DNA from: a virus
DNA: 38,864 nucleotides
Virus record (IMG/VR): IMGVR_UViG_3300044515_000042
Coordinates: 1-38,864 of that record
Reading direction: 5' to 3' (one strand)
Each line of letters starts with the position of its first letter. Positions within the stretch are counted from its first letter, which is position 1. The translations under genes and the position numbers were made by a program. Shown here in pieces: positions 13,257 to 22,000 of this stretch. The notes under the pieces are model-generated. The model had not been told where the DNA came from. It did not search any database and saw only the letters and a list, made by a program, of their open reading frames with translations.

Positions 13257-13847
13257 ATGGCAATGAAGAGTACAGGCACCGATTCAATAACTGGTGAATC
13301 GAGAAATAAAACAGTCGAAGAGATCAAAGACCTTCGCAACGACACAATCTCACAAGCGATGAACCCTCGACACGTTCTAATCCCCAACAACAGTTGGAAA
13401 GATCAGAAGAAGCTGTGGGCTAAAGCAAACGATAACCAGCGCAAAGATTATCTCTACGGAATGATCCTGCACGATGGCGTCTGTGCAGATACAAAGCGTG
13501 GGCTTGCATTGATTGCAAAGTTCTTCGCGATAAAGGTTAAAGACCTAGATGACTACCAAGAAGTCATTGAGATGGCAGATGCGGCACGTGTCCTAAAGGT
13601 TAACCGTAATCAGTTGCGTACATTCCTTGGAAGAGACGATCAACCAATGGGCAAGTTCTTTGTTGGTAAGCAGTATGCATATCAGGTTGGTGAGCCTAAG
13701 CACGAAGGTGTTGAGAGCATTGATGATGGCAGCGATATAACAATTAAGGTTATGACGCCTGAGAATAGTTCAGTCACACAGGCTGACGATGACAGTCCAG
13801 TGTTGGCAGAGGAATCAACACCGATATTATTCAATCACCTCAACTAA
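13257..13847 (+). CDS. terS: terminase small subunit (putative)
   Basis: 196 aa, directly before and overlapping TerL (TAATG). N-terminal basic and helical; a middle region (about 88-125) includes ALIAKFFAIKVKDLDDYQEV and AARVLKVNRNQLRTFLG, which reads as a helix-turn-helix. The C-terminus is acidic and Ser/Thr-rich. The assignment as DNA-recognition subunit rests on position, size and the HTH-like region; sequence similarity was not recognised directly. Confidence 0.65.
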   Translation: MAMKSTGTDSITGESRNKTVEEIKDLRNDTISQAMNPRHVLIPNNSWKDQKKLWAKANDNQRKDYLYGMILHDGVCADTKRGLALIAKFFAIKVKDLDDYQEVIEMADAARVLKVNRNQLRTFLGRDDQPMGKFFVGKQYAYQVGEPKHEGVESIDDGSDITIKVMTPENSSVTQADDDSPVLAEESTPILFNHLN

Positions 13848-15118
13848 TGGACTTGCACTGGAACCTATTTAAACACCAGGCAGAGTTCGTATTAGACATC
13901 AAGACACGCAACCTTGCACTTATTGGTGGCTACGGAAGTGGTAAGACAGAAGCCCTTGTAGCAAAGCTTATATCCCTTTGTATGTTGAATGCGGGATATG
14001 AAGGCATTGCACTATCCCCAACGTACCGTATGGCTGTGCAGGTGCTTATCCCACGATTGGAAGAGGCATTGCGAGCGAGAGGCATACCATTCACTTGGTT
14101 CAAGGCGGATATGTACTTCGCCATAAAGGTGAAGAACAAGACAACAAAGCTTCACATCCTTGCAGCAGAGACATTCAAACGTGCGGCTGGTATTAACGCT
14201 GCATTCTTTGGTGTGGATGAAGCTGACCTACTTGATACAGACACTTTCCTTGACGCTTGGCGAATGTTGTCCAGCCGTCTTCGTAAAGGCAAAGTCTATC
14301 AAGGCGTCGCAGTATCAACACCAGAAGGCTTTAAGGGCTGTTATAGGTTTTGGTACGAAGAAGTATGCCGTGAACCGAAGCTCAATAAAGACCGTCGGAT
14401 CATCAAGGCCAGCACATACGACAATTTCACACTACCAAAAGAGTACATCGAGGGGTTAGAGGCACAGTATCCCGAACATCTTATCCGTGCTTATCTTCAC
14501 GGTGACTTTGTTAACTTGGCTGGCAAACCAGTCTATTGGAAGTTTGACAAAGAACTAAACAACACCACCTTAACGATTGCCGACTTTCCCAACCACGTCA
14601 TCCACATCGGTCAGGACTTCAACAAGAACATCAATGCTGGTGTTGTCCACGTCGTAAAGAACAATAAGTGCTATGCGATTGACGAGTTCTATGGTGACAA
14701 AGATACCCAACAATTAGCCGACAGTATCAAAGCTCGTTATCCCTGGCACTTCAAGAACAATGCCATACGATTCTATCCCGATGCCTCAGGCTTCGAAGGT
14801 ATTCAGAACCTTAAACGTAACTTTCCAGAGTTCGGTCCTGATGGTAAGTCAAATTTCCGCTATGGGCAGGCGAATCCAAAGGTTGAGAAACGTGTTGCAG
14901 CTGTTAACGAGAAGCTAAAGCCAACGAACGGACAGCCTGAGTCGTTTGTTAACCATCAGAAATGTCCCGAACTATGGAAAGGATTGACACAACAAACCTA
15001 CGATAAGAACGAAGAACCAGACAAGAAAAGTGGTATCGATCACGCTCTCGACGGTCATGGATATTGCATTTTTAAGATTTGGCCATTAACAGGGAATGTC
15101 GTTGCTTCCATTAGTTGA
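13847..15118 (+). CDS. terL: terminase large subunit (ATPase and nuclease)
   Basis: 423 aa. Walker A GGYGSGKT (27-34), Walker B with catalytic Glu in FFGVDEAD (120-127), and the RNase H-like nuclease domain with acidic residues in IGQDFN (Asp257), AIDEFY (about 279-280) and FYPDASG (Asp312). It powers DNA translocation into the procapsid and cuts the concatemer. Length is usual for TerL of siphoviruses. Its ATG overlaps the terS stop. Cos versus headful packaging cannot be decided here. Confidence 0.96.
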   Translation: MDLHWNLFKHQAEFVLDIKTRNLALIGGYGSGKTEALVAKLISLCMLNAGYEGIALSPTYRMAVQVLIPRLEEALRARGIPFTWFKADMYFAIKVKNKTTKLHILAAETFKRAAGINAAFFGVDEADLLDTDTFLDAWRMLSSRLRKGKVYQGVAVSTPEGFKGCYRFWYEEVCREPKLNKDRRIIKASTYDNFTLPKEYIEGLEAQYPEHLIRAYLHGDFVNLAGKPVYWKFDKELNNTTLTIADFPNHVIHIGQDFNKNINAGVVHVVKNNKCYAIDEFYGDKDTQQLADSIKARYPWHFKNNAIRFYPDASGFEGIQNLKRNFPEFGPDGKSNFRYGQANPKVEKRVAAVNEKLKPTNGQPESFVNHQKCPELWKGLTQQTYDKNEEPDKKSGIDHALDGHGYCIFKIWPLTGNVVASIS

Positions 15119-15123
15119 TATAG

Positions 15124-15160
15124 CTCTGACCATAAATAGAAAACAAACCTAAAGTCAGGG
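15124..15160 (+). promoter_or_regulatory. NATAAATA element within a stem
   Basis: CATAAATAG (15131-15139) is in the loop between CTCTGAC (15124-15130) and GTCAGGG (15154-15160). The portal ATG is 29 nt after the octamer. Confidence 0.55.
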
Positions 15161-15167
15161 CAAATTA

Positions 15168-16712
15168 ATGTCACAAGTTCTCAATCACAAAGATTTACGT
15201 TCAACAGATGCGGACGCGGCTCAGAAGCTATTGGACTTCTATGAAGACAACCAGCTGAACTATGTGATCGCAGATATGAATAGGTATCGAGATGATTGGG
15301 GCACACGCAAGTTCATCCCACGTACTCGCAACATTACGAAGTCAATTGTTGATAAGTCCGGACTACTTTTCAATGCACCTCCAACATTAGAGATAGTCAC
15401 AACTTCTACGACACAATCAGCACCAATTATCGATCCCACATTTAATGAATTGATGGAACGATCGGACTGGACTGAATTCTTTCAAAACGTTGATGTGTAC
15501 ACGCGATTGCTTAAAACAGTCGTCATCCTTCAACAAAAGTACATCGCAACGACTTCCAGTACTCAAGATGGTAAGTACGTTCCGAACTTTCTGCAAGGTG
15601 ATGCACTGTTGCTCACTCTTCTTACTCGTGCGAATTGCGCAATCAAGATGGATGTTACGGGCACAGTTATCAATGAACTCGCATTCCTAACGTCTGATGT
15701 TGTTAATGGAAACGAATTTACATACAGAGATATAACACCAGAATTAATCAATGACTGGGAAGTTAAGGACGATGAAGAGAAGCTTATTGAATCGAAACCC
15801 AATCCAGATGGTTTCGTTCCAGCGAATGTCGTCTATGACACTCTGAAGCCGCGTAAAGGTAACTGGTCAAATATCCCTGAAGACATTATTTCTCTTCAAG
15901 AGATGCTTAACATTGCATTGACTGACACAGAACTGGCAATCGCTCACCAGAAGCAGAAGACATTATTCACAAACGCTCGAGTAGAGGGTTCAACTGGTAA
16001 AGGACAGAATCAAACATTGCTTGGTGTTCCTTTCGCTGAAGAAGGGTTCACACCAGGAGGATCTGCATATCCTCAAAACATGGTCAACACAACGAATTCC
16101 AATATGGGTGGACTTGGAAAGGTTGTAACTGTATCTACGGGCGACCCACAGATTCAACCATTCGTTAGGTTTGACGGTCCTACTTCTGAATTGGACAAGC
16201 TAACAGAAGTTATGGAAAGCCTAATCAAGGCGGTTGCATATGACTGGTCTGTCTCATTGCGATCAGAAGGTTCAGGTAAGGCAAGTTCAGGCTTCCAAAT
16301 CATTGTTGAAGAGATGGACAACTTGCAGCTTCGTGATAAACGAGCACATTCAATGCAAGCTGGTATGCGTCGCTTCTATGACATTTGTCAGAGACTTTAT
16401 CCAACGCTAACGCAAGGAATGCTTCGCGTTAAGTTCGCGCCACCATCATTGCCAGTCAATACAGTTGAACAGGAAGCAATTTGGTCGTCTCGTATTGCAG
16501 CTGGACGTGCATCTGTACTTGATTATATGCGTGAAGTTCACGGCTTAGATGATGATGCAGCGTGGGAGAAGATTGAAGAGATCCAGGAAGTAAATGAGAA
16601 GCTTGGGTATGCGGTTTCAATGACTGCAACAGAACAAGCCACATCACCTGCACAACAAGCTAGTGGCTCATCAAATAGCAATGCTGGAAGCAATCCGACC
16701 GGCAATCCTTAA
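15168..16712 (+). CDS. portal protein
   Basis: 514 aa, the normal portal size and position after TerL and before scaffold. Early text TRNITKSIVDKSGLLFNAPPTLEIV resembles the portal wing region that begins with nucleotide- or membrane-free helices. The C-terminus is low-complexity (Ser/Asn/Gly/Ala/Gln). It forms the dodecameric DNA entry ring of the capsid. The call rests on position, size and general pattern of SPP1/HK97-type portals. Confidence 0.85.
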   Translation: MSQVLNHKDLRSTDADAAQKLLDFYEDNQLNYVIADMNRYRDDWGTRKFIPRTRNITKSIVDKSGLLFNAPPTLEIVTTSTTQSAPIIDPTFNELMERSDWTEFFQNVDVYTRLLKTVVILQQKYIATTSSTQDGKYVPNFLQGDALLLTLLTRANCAIKMDVTGTVINELAFLTSDVVNGNEFTYRDITPELINDWEVKDDEEKLIESKPNPDGFVPANVVYDTLKPRKGNWSNIPEDIISLQEMLNIALTDTELAIAHQKQKTLFTNARVEGSTGKGQNQTLLGVPFAEEGFTPGGSAYPQNMVNTTNSNMGGLGKVVTVSTGDPQIQPFVRFDGPTSELDKLTEVMESLIKAVAYDWSVSLRSEGSGKASSGFQIIVEEMDNLQLRDKRAHSMQAGMRRFYDICQRLYPTLTQGMLRVKFAPPSLPVNTVEQEAIWSSRIAAGRASVLDYMREVHGLDDDAAWEKIEEIQEVNEKLGYAVSMTATEQATSPAQQASGSSNSNAGSNPTGNP

Positions 16713-16736
16713 TTTCTGACCGTTAAACGGTCTCCT

Positions 16737-16806
16737 TATAAATACCTCCGTAAAAGCAACGTGCGATGTAGTTCGCACATTTTTCTTAAAGCAATTATGA
16801 CGGAGG
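16737..16806 (+). promoter_or_regulatory. exact TATAAATA plus leader that can sequester the ribosome site
   Basis: TATAAATA (16737-16744) is followed at once by CCTCCGT (16745-16751), which pairs with ACGGAGG (16800-16806), the ribosome site of the scaffold gene. A second hairpin GTGCGA/TCGCAC (about 16761-16778) sits in between. Confidence 0.6.
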
Positions 16807-16810
16807 TCGT

Positions 16811-17410
16811 ATGTCAGATGCAGACACAAAAACACAGCAAGGGTCGGATGTAGATTCGGCAGATACAGTAGAAAGTTTAAAGGCACAACTTACTGAACTA
16901 CAAGGTTCGGTTTCAACTTTAACGGCTGAAGCAACGAAGAATAAAGCACTTCGTAGAGCAGCAGAAAAAGAACGAGATGGTCTTAAGACGAAAGTAAAAA
17001 CTACTGAATCAACAGATGAAGATTACAAAACGTTGTGGGAAGAATCTAACAACAAGTTATCCAAATCGCTTGAAAGAGCGAAGAAGTCGGACATCAACAG
17101 CGCGCTAATCGCACAGTTTGGTAAGACCAAGGTAGCTTCAGACAGGATTGATGCCGCAGCAAAGCTCGTCGATTTCAATTTAATTGAATGGGATGAGGAA
17201 ACTGGAGTTGATTCACGTTCGGTAGTGGCAGCAGTACAGAAATTGAAGTCGGAACATAAGTTCCTATTCGAAGGCACTGTTGAACCAACTGATGTGAAGA
17301 ACGCCGGCGACGGAAAAACAGGTAGCACGATCACCAGATCAATCTTTGACACCCTTTCTCCAAAGGACAAGGCATCAAAGATGAAGTCGGGAATCAAAGT
17401 AATTGATTAA
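16811..17410 (+). CDS. scaffolding protein
   Basis: 199 aa, highly charged, with a coiled-coil region (about 20-100: ESLKAQLTELQ, KALRRAAEKERDGLKTKV) and a basic C-terminal end (PKDKASKMKSGIKVID) as in phage scaffolds that bind coat protein through a positive C-terminus. It lies between portal and coat genes. The ATG follows CGGAGG. It guides capsid assembly and then leaves the procapsid. Confidence 0.85.
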   Translation: MSDADTKTQQGSDVDSADTVESLKAQLTELQGSVSTLTAEATKNKALRRAAEKERDGLKTKVKTTESTDEDYKTLWEESNNKLSKSLERAKKSDINSALIAQFGKTKVASDRIDAAAKLVDFNLIEWDEETGVDSRSVVAAVQKLKSEHKFLFEGTVEPTDVKNAGDGKTGSTITRSIFDTLSPKDKASKMKSGIKVID

Positions 17411-17438
17411 TGCCCCATAAATAAAAACAACAGGGCAT
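17410..17438 (+). promoter_or_regulatory. NATAAATA element within a stem, before the coat gene
   Basis: CATAAATA (17416-17423) lies in a 17-nt loop between ATGCCC (17410-17415) and GGGCAT (17433-17438). The coat ATG is 36 nt after the octamer, behind AAAGGAAAA. Confidence 0.6.
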
Positions 17439-17459
17439 CTTTAAGAAAGGAAAACAAAA

Positions 17460-18623
17460 ATGACAGCAACAGCAGGACAAAATACTTTAACGGGTCTATT
17501 CCCAGTTATGTACGAAGCAATGGACGTAATCCCACGTGAATTGGTAGGAGCAATCCAAGCCGTTCAGATGGATCCAAGCGCACAAATGGCAGGTTTGAAC
17601 CAGACAGTTCGTTCACCAATCGCGCCACCAGCAACAATGGTTGACGTCGTACCAGGCGTTATCAACAGCAACGGAACAGGTTCAGTAATTGGATTTAAGG
17701 ACGTTGTAATTTCAAACTCAAAGAACTCACCAATCCTATGGTCTGGTGAAGAACAGTTGCTTTTGAAGGAAGAGTATCGTGGTATCGTAAAGGACCAGTT
17801 CAGCCAAGCGTTCCGTACTCTTGGTAACGCAATTGAACAGTCAGTTGTAAACGCAGCAGCCCTTAACGGTTCACGTTGCGTAGGTACAGCAGGCACAACA
17901 CCATTTGGTAATATTAACGACCTTAGCGACTTCGCAAACGTAGTTAAGGTACTTGACGACCTTGGTGCACCAGCATCAGATCGTTCACTTATCCTTGGTA
18001 CATCTGCCGCAGCTAACATCCGTGGTAAGCAGGCAAGCTTGTTCCGTGTAAACGAAGCAGGTTCAGCTGAACTTTTGCGTACAGGTGCATTGGGTTCAGT
18101 AGAAGGTCTTGCTGTCCGTACATCAGGTCAGATCCGTAATGGTCTTGGTCAGAACAAGGTAGCAGTAGGTACAGGTTCAGGATATGTTCTTTCAGGTAAC
18201 TTATCAGCTGGTGCAACAACCATCGCTGTAGGAACTGGCACAGGAACAATTCTTGCCGGTGACGTTGTAACAATTGATGGCAATCAATACATCGCACAGA
18301 CAGCACTTGCAGCTGGCTCATTCACAATTGCTTCTCCTGGTTTATTCCAGTCAGGCAGCACTGGTGACACAGTCGTTGTAAATGCATCAAGCGTAAAGAA
18401 CGTCTTCTTGCAGAAGGCAGGTTTCTTGCTTGCAACTCGCGTACCAGCGATGCCAATGGGTGGCGACTCAGCTTCTGACCTAACAGTCATTACTGATCCA
18501 GTCACAGGATTGTCATTCCAAGTAGCGTTGTACAAGCAGTACCGTCAGATCACAATCGATATCGCAATCTCTTGGGGTACATCAGTACTTCGTAGCGATT
18601 ACGTAGGTTGTTTGCTTGGCTAA
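17460..18623 (+). CDS. major capsid protein (P22 coat-like)
   Basis: 387 aa. The start (LFPVMYEAMDVIPRELVGAI, then QTVRSPIAPPATMVDVVPG) matches the P22 gp5-like coat group, with the E/N-arm, FRTLGNAIEQSVVNAAALNGSR helix and a conserved C-terminal LSFQVALYKQYRQITIDIAISWG strand set. A Gly/Ala/Thr-rich insert (about 240-310) may be the accessory I-domain. It forms the icosahedral shell by the HK97 fold. Codons are strongly biased to ACA and GCA. It is followed by a terminator, as expected of a highly expressed single gene. Confidence 0.9.
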   Translation: MTATAGQNTLTGLFPVMYEAMDVIPRELVGAIQAVQMDPSAQMAGLNQTVRSPIAPPATMVDVVPGVINSNGTGSVIGFKDVVISNSKNSPILWSGEEQLLLKEEYRGIVKDQFSQAFRTLGNAIEQSVVNAAALNGSRCVGTAGTTPFGNINDLSDFANVVKVLDDLGAPASDRSLILGTSAAANIRGKQASLFRVNEAGSAELLRTGALGSVEGLAVRTSGQIRNGLGQNKVAVGTGSGYVLSGNLSAGATTIAVGTGTGTILAGDVVTIDGNQYIAQTALAAGSFTIASPGLFQSGSTGDTVVVNASSVKNVFLQKAGFLLATRVPAMPMGGDSASDLTVITDPVTGLSFQVALYKQYRQITIDIAISWGTSVLRSDYVGCLLG

Positions 18624-18655
18624 AACCAACATATAGCAATATATGAAAACGAATT

Positions 18656-18678
18656 AGGAGGCTTCGGCCTCCTTTTTC
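18656..18678 (+). terminator. intrinsic terminator with UUCG loop
   Basis: AGGAGGC-TTCG-GCCTCCT (18656-18673) followed by a T-run. The next TATAAATA begins only 10 bp later. Confidence 0.96.
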
Positions 18679-18681
18679 TTG

Positions 18682-18715
18682 CCTGAGTATAAATACCCAC
18701 ATAACAACATTCAGG
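18682..18715 (+). promoter_or_regulatory. exact TATAAATA within a stem
   Basis: TATAAATA (18688-18695) is in the loop between CCTGA (18682-18686) and TCAGG (18711-18715). The ATG at 18722 is 26 nt after it. It follows directly on the coat-gene terminator. Confidence 0.6.
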
Positions 18716-18721
18716 ACCAAT

Positions 18722-19261
18722 ATGGCACTCACACTTTTAGTTGAAGATGGCACCGGACTTATCGGTAGCAACAGTTATGTTAGTCAGGCCGATGCAATCA
18801 CATATGCAACGAATTGGGGATTGACTCCATTCCTTACAGCAACTTCAACACAGCAGATTCAAGCTCTCTTTACCGCAACGTATTCGCTCGAACGTCTTTA
18901 CGGTCGCAGATACATCTCTGTCGTCCCACCAGTTTCAGAACAAGGTCTTTATTGGCCTCGTTACACAATCATGGGAAATGATTTCATCATTTACGAACAG
19001 GGCTTCATTCCTCAACAGTTGAAAGATGCTCAATGTGAAATGGCAAATATGTTTGTCTCGGGTGTTTCATTATTCCCAAACCAATCAGACAACAAGCTAT
19101 TCAAATCTACCAGCGTCAAAGTGGGTGGCATCAGTCAGACGAACAACTACTGGAAGATTCCAGATGATGTTGAACAATACGACGGATTCCGCAAAGTTGA
19201 CTTGATACTTTGGCCCATCCTTGAAATTGATAACAATGATGGCGCACGAATGGGATTGTAA
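18722..19261 (+). CDS. head-tail connector (DnaT-like family)
   Basis: 179 aa. Opens with VEDGTGLIGSNSYVSQADAITYAT, the G-x-N-S-Y-V-S...A..Y pattern of a phage family often named 'DnaT-like ssDNA-binding' that occupies the connector position after coat genes. The rest is helical with the aromatic segment YGRRYISVVPPVSEQGLYWPR. By position it is the first head-completion protein, docking to the portal. A DNA-replication role is unlikely despite the family name. Confidence 0.75.
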   Translation: MALTLLVEDGTGLIGSNSYVSQADAITYATNWGLTPFLTATSTQQIQALFTATYSLERLYGRRYISVVPPVSEQGLYWPRYTIMGNDFIIYEQGFIPQQLKDAQCEMANMFVSGVSLFPNQSDNKLFKSTSVKVGGISQTNNYWKIPDDVEQYDGFRKVDLILWPILEIDNNDGARMGL

Positions 19262-19626
19262 TGATTAACTATTCCAAGCTTCAAACGACGGCAAAGAACG
19301 CACTAATCAATTTTGGTGCTGTCCCTGTGATCATTCGGCTTGTAGACAACAGTACAATTTCGACAATTGGTGTCTTCGTTGACGGAAAGGCTACGAATCT
19401 CGATCCGAACAATCCAACATCGATAGCCGGTGAAACTACCCGTAAAGTACTTGTACCAGGGATTGACTTCTTTAACGCTGCAACAAACACCACGAAAACA
19501 CCACAAGTAGATGGGACAGTTGAGTGGATGCAGAATCTTGTGAGTTTTAAGAAAGACATAAGTGTTGTGGAGAAGGAAGAGCCACTACCAAACACACCGA
19601 TTCTTTACACACTGAGTATCGAATAA
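19261..19626 (+). CDS. head-closure or neck protein
   Basis: 121 aa, beta-rich, basic. Start overlaps the upstream stop (TAATG) and its end overlaps the next start, so it is part of the connector operon. Size and place between connector and tail-terminator genes suggest a head-closure protein. Sequence similarity was not recognised. Confidence 0.65.
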   Translation: MINYSKLQTTAKNALINFGAVPVIIRLVDNSTISTIGVFVDGKATNLDPNNPTSIAGETTRKVLVPGIDFFNAATNTTKTPQVDGTVEWMQNLVSFKKDISVVEKEEPLPNTPILYTLSIE

Positions 19627-20075
19627 TGGCGCAGTCATTGACACAAATACAGCAAGCGTTTGATGCACGAATGTTGACGATTACAGGCATCAATACGAAT
19701 AATCTCTTCACTGAGAATGGTGGAGGTATTAACTTCGCCTTACAACCGGATATCACATCTAAAGTAGCCGTTAGAACTACTCTTGTGCCATCAAAGACGA
19801 TTGTTGAGACGATGGGCAGTGAAGGATATGTGAGCGTCAATGGGTTGTACGCAGTGGATGTTATCGGTTCTACCAATCAAGGTATTGGAATCGTTGCGCC
19901 GCTTGCTGACTTGGTGCTTGCAGCATTTCCACGAGGCTTGAACTTGACGCTTACGAACGGCGACACAATCACCGTTGCAACATCGTCACCGTCACCGTCC
20001 CATCCCAATTGGTCAATGAATAAACTCTACTGCCGACAGGTAATCGTAGAATATTTCGGTTATGTGCAACCCTAA
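19626..20075 (+). CDS. tail terminator-like protein (DUF4128-type)
   Basis: 149 aa, beginning with a helix QSLTQIQQAFDARMLTI, then beta strands including VRTTLVPSKTIVETMGSEGYVSVNGLYAVDVIG. The helix-then-sheet layout and place before the HK97 gp10-like gene fit a tail-completion/terminator protein. Such a protein caps the tail tube for joining to the head. Confidence 0.65.
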   Translation: MAQSLTQIQQAFDARMLTITGINTNNLFTENGGGINFALQPDITSKVAVRTTLVPSKTIVETMGSEGYVSVNGLYAVDVIGSTNQGIGIVAPLADLVLAAFPRGLNLTLTNGDTITVATSSPSPSHPNWSMNKLYCRQVIVEYFGYVQP

Positions 20076-20080
20076 TTAAT

Positions 20081-20401
20081 ATGCCTATCAAAGGACTTGA
20101 TGAATTCCGAATGAAAATTACGCAACTTAAAAAGTTGCCGCAAGCATTCGCCGATGAATTCGTTAAGCGTGTCGCTAACCGAACACCAGTTCTCACGGGT
20201 CAGTTGAAAGAGTCGTGGGATATGAAAGTGAAGCCAGGTGTATTAGAACTATCAAATACCGCTAAAAATGAAGAGGGAATGCCTTACGCAGCCTATGTTG
20301 AGTTTGGTACGTGGAAGATGGCTCCGGTACTGATGATCTCCACAACACTGCTTGAAAAGAACGACATTTTGAAGGTGGCTAAGAAAAACGCGGGTCTCTA
20401 A
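20081..20401 (+). CDS. HK97 gp10-like head-tail protein
   Basis: 106 aa. It has the gp10 hallmarks: an N-terminal amphipathic helix, then VKRVANRTPVLTGQLKESW (P-V-x-T-G-x-L-x-x-S) and YAAYVEFGT (Y-A-x-x-V-E-x-G-T). A neck/tail-completion role is known for this family. ATG at 20081 lies 5 bp after the upstream stop with no strong ribosome site, so translation is probably coupled. Confidence 0.88.
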   Translation: MPIKGLDEFRMKITQLKKLPQAFADEFVKRVANRTPVLTGQLKESWDMKVKPGVLELSNTAKNEEGMPYAAYVEFGTWKMAPVLMISTTLLEKNDILKVAKKNAGL

Positions 20402-20403
20402 AT

Positions 20404-20444
20404 CATAAATAGAAGAAAGGGGAAGCAGCTTCAACTACTTCCCC
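20404..20444 (+). promoter_or_regulatory. NATAAATA element with leader hairpin
   Basis: CATAAATAG (20404-20412) is followed by GGGGAAG/CTTCCCC (20419-20425/20438-20444). The ATG of the HNH-like gene lies 60 nt downstream behind AAGGAG. Confidence 0.55.
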
Positions 20445-20471
20445 ATAACAAGAACAACGTAAGGAGTTGTC

Positions 20472-20990
20472 ATGTCAGATTCTATTTATATTGGTTGTAA
20501 CAAGTGTAAAGAACAGAAGGCCATAACGGCATTTTGTGTTGATAAAGTCCACGGCAAATTACGAAACCCTGGCCGGCATAATCGTGTTGGTACTTGTAAG
20601 TCCTGTATTGCAGTTAATAGTCGCAAATGGAGAAAGGCAAATCCTAACTACTTACCAAGTTATGGTGAAACATGGCGGTCTGCAAATCCAGAAAAGTTAC
20701 TACTCCAATGTGCGGCACAACGGTCAAGAAAAAACGGCTTAGAGTTCAATATAACCATAGAGAACATTGTTATCCCTGAACGTTGCCCCGTTCTTAATAT
20801 TGCTCTATTCCTTAGTGAAGAAGGCAGATCTGATAATAGTCCGAGCTTAGATCGCATCGATAATACGAAAGGCTATATTAAAGGAAATGTGTTGGTGGTG
20901 TCTTGGAGGGCAAATCGCCTAAAACACGATGCAACCGCCGATGAACTGATACAAATCGGAAACTTTTATAAGAACCTGATAGTTGCATAA
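20472..20990 (+). CDS. HNH-like homing endonuclease with Zn ribbon
   Basis: 172 aa. N-terminal zinc ribbon CNKC (9-12) and CKSC (42-45), a basic linker (NSRKWRKANP), then the nuclease-like core: ERCPVLNI (103-110), SLDRID (125-130), KGYIKGNV (133-140), SWRANRLKHDAT (145-154). The core is closely similar to the protein at 212-820. It interrupts the run from gp10-like gene to tail tube gene and carries its own NATAAATA elements on both sides, which is typical of a mobile free-standing endonuclease gene. Catalytic His and Asn assignments are uncertain because no canonical HNH triad is visible. Confidence 0.78.
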   Translation: MSDSIYIGCNKCKEQKAITAFCVDKVHGKLRNPGRHNRVGTCKSCIAVNSRKWRKANPNYLPSYGETWRSANPEKLLLQCAAQRSRKNGLEFNITIENIVIPERCPVLNIALFLSEEGRSDNSPSLDRIDNTKGYIKGNVLVVSWRANRLKHDATADELIQIGNFYKNLIVA

Positions 20991-21019
20991 ATAACTCCAT
21001 AACCATCCATCATGGAGTT
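20986..21019 (+). promoter_or_regulatory. NATAAATA element with 8-bp hairpin
   Basis: CATAAATA (20986-20993) overlaps the HNH-like stop codon. AACTCCAT/ATGGAGTT (20993-21000/21012-21019) follows, and the tail tube ATG is at 21028. Confidence 0.6.
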
Positions 21020-21027
21020 TAATTTAA

Positions 21028-21936
21028 ATGACAACACCACGTTTTCAAACAGGTTCGGAAACACGAATCGGTCTTTCAGTAGAAACAGTAAATGGCGTAA
21101 CAAACGCTACACCAACAGTATTGGTAATTCCCGTCACAAAGTATGACGTGGAACTTGCACGTGACTTCTACGAAGACACATCGATCTTCGGTGATCGTAT
21201 GGAACGAAACATTATTCCTGGTATGGCGAAAGTCACAGGCAGCATCGATGCAAATCTCTCTCACTTGAACTACGCACCACTTCTTCAGACAGCTTTGTTC
21301 GGAACATTCACATCAAAGGTCCTTAAGACAGGAACAACGTGGCAGACATTGACATTAGAAGAATGGCACGCTGATACAACTACAGGAAAGGTAAGTACTG
21401 GTTGCTTCGTTGATAAGCTTTCAATTAAATGTCCAGTAAAGGGACTTGTAACACTTGCGGCAACAATCAATGGAATGAATCAGACGGCAACATCCGCACC
21501 TCTTTCAGCATCTCCAACAGCCGCAGTTGTTGAAGTACCTTTCACCCACCTTGGTGGAACAATTATGGAAGGTGGTGCAGTCATTGCAACATTCACAGCT
21601 ATCGATCTTTCAATTGATAACGGTTCAGCAGCAGTTGAAGTTCTTGGAACCGCAACACCAGTTGCGTACACACCAGGTATGTCAAAAGTGTCAGGTACAG
21701 TAACGGCCTACATTGCCGACAACGTTCTGTTCAATAAATTCTTGAATGGCACACAGTCTTCAGTAAGTTTCACATTGACTGATGGAACCAACACATTGAA
21801 CTTCAATATTCCTGCCGTAACTTACGTCAGTAACAAAGCTCCAGTGTCTGGACAAGCAGCTATGACTCAAAGCATTAGCTTCAAGACAGTTCGTGATGGT
21901 ACGGCACTAAGCAATATTGTAATCACAGAGTCGTAA
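21028..21936 (+). CDS. major tail (tube) protein
   Basis: 302 aa. Beta-rich, Thr/Val/Ala-rich, starting with RFQTGSETRIGLSVETVNG and containing PGMAKVTGSIDANLSHLNYAPLLQTALFGTF and a repeated later half (PGMSKVSGTVTAYIADNVLFNKFLNGT), the pattern of tail tube proteins with two related halves. It lies directly before the frameshifting chaperone genes and the tape measure, as in lambda (V-G-GT-H). It polymerises into the tail tube. Confidence 0.88.
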   Translation: MTTPRFQTGSETRIGLSVETVNGVTNATPTVLVIPVTKYDVELARDFYEDTSIFGDRMERNIIPGMAKVTGSIDANLSHLNYAPLLQTALFGTFTSKVLKTGTTWQTLTLEEWHADTTTGKVSTGCFVDKLSIKCPVKGLVTLAATINGMNQTATSAPLSASPTAAVVEVPFTHLGGTIMEGGAVIATFTAIDLSIDNGSAAVEVLGTATPVAYTPGMSKVSGTVTAYIADNVLFNKFLNGTQSSVSFTLTDGTNTLNFNIPAVTYVSNKAPVSGQAAMTQSISFKTVRDGTALSNIVITES

Positions 21937-21950
21937 ACAAATCGATAAAC

Positions 21951-22000
21951 GGGAAGCTAGACTTAGCGGTCGAACAGAGATTTCTGCATCTCCTGCTTCC
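21951..22000 (+). promoter_or_regulatory. structured leader of the tail chaperone gene
   Basis: GGAAGC (21952-21957) pairs with GCTTCC (21995-22000) around an inner AGAGAT/ATCTC pairing. No NATAAATA copy is present here. A weak terminator or attenuator between tube and chaperone genes is possible; there is no T-run. Confidence 0.4.

Noticed and set aside
18722-19261. DNA replication role suggested by the 'DnaT-like' family name
   Set aside because: The gene lies in the head-completion operon and is coupled to connector genes; the family name is most likely misleading.
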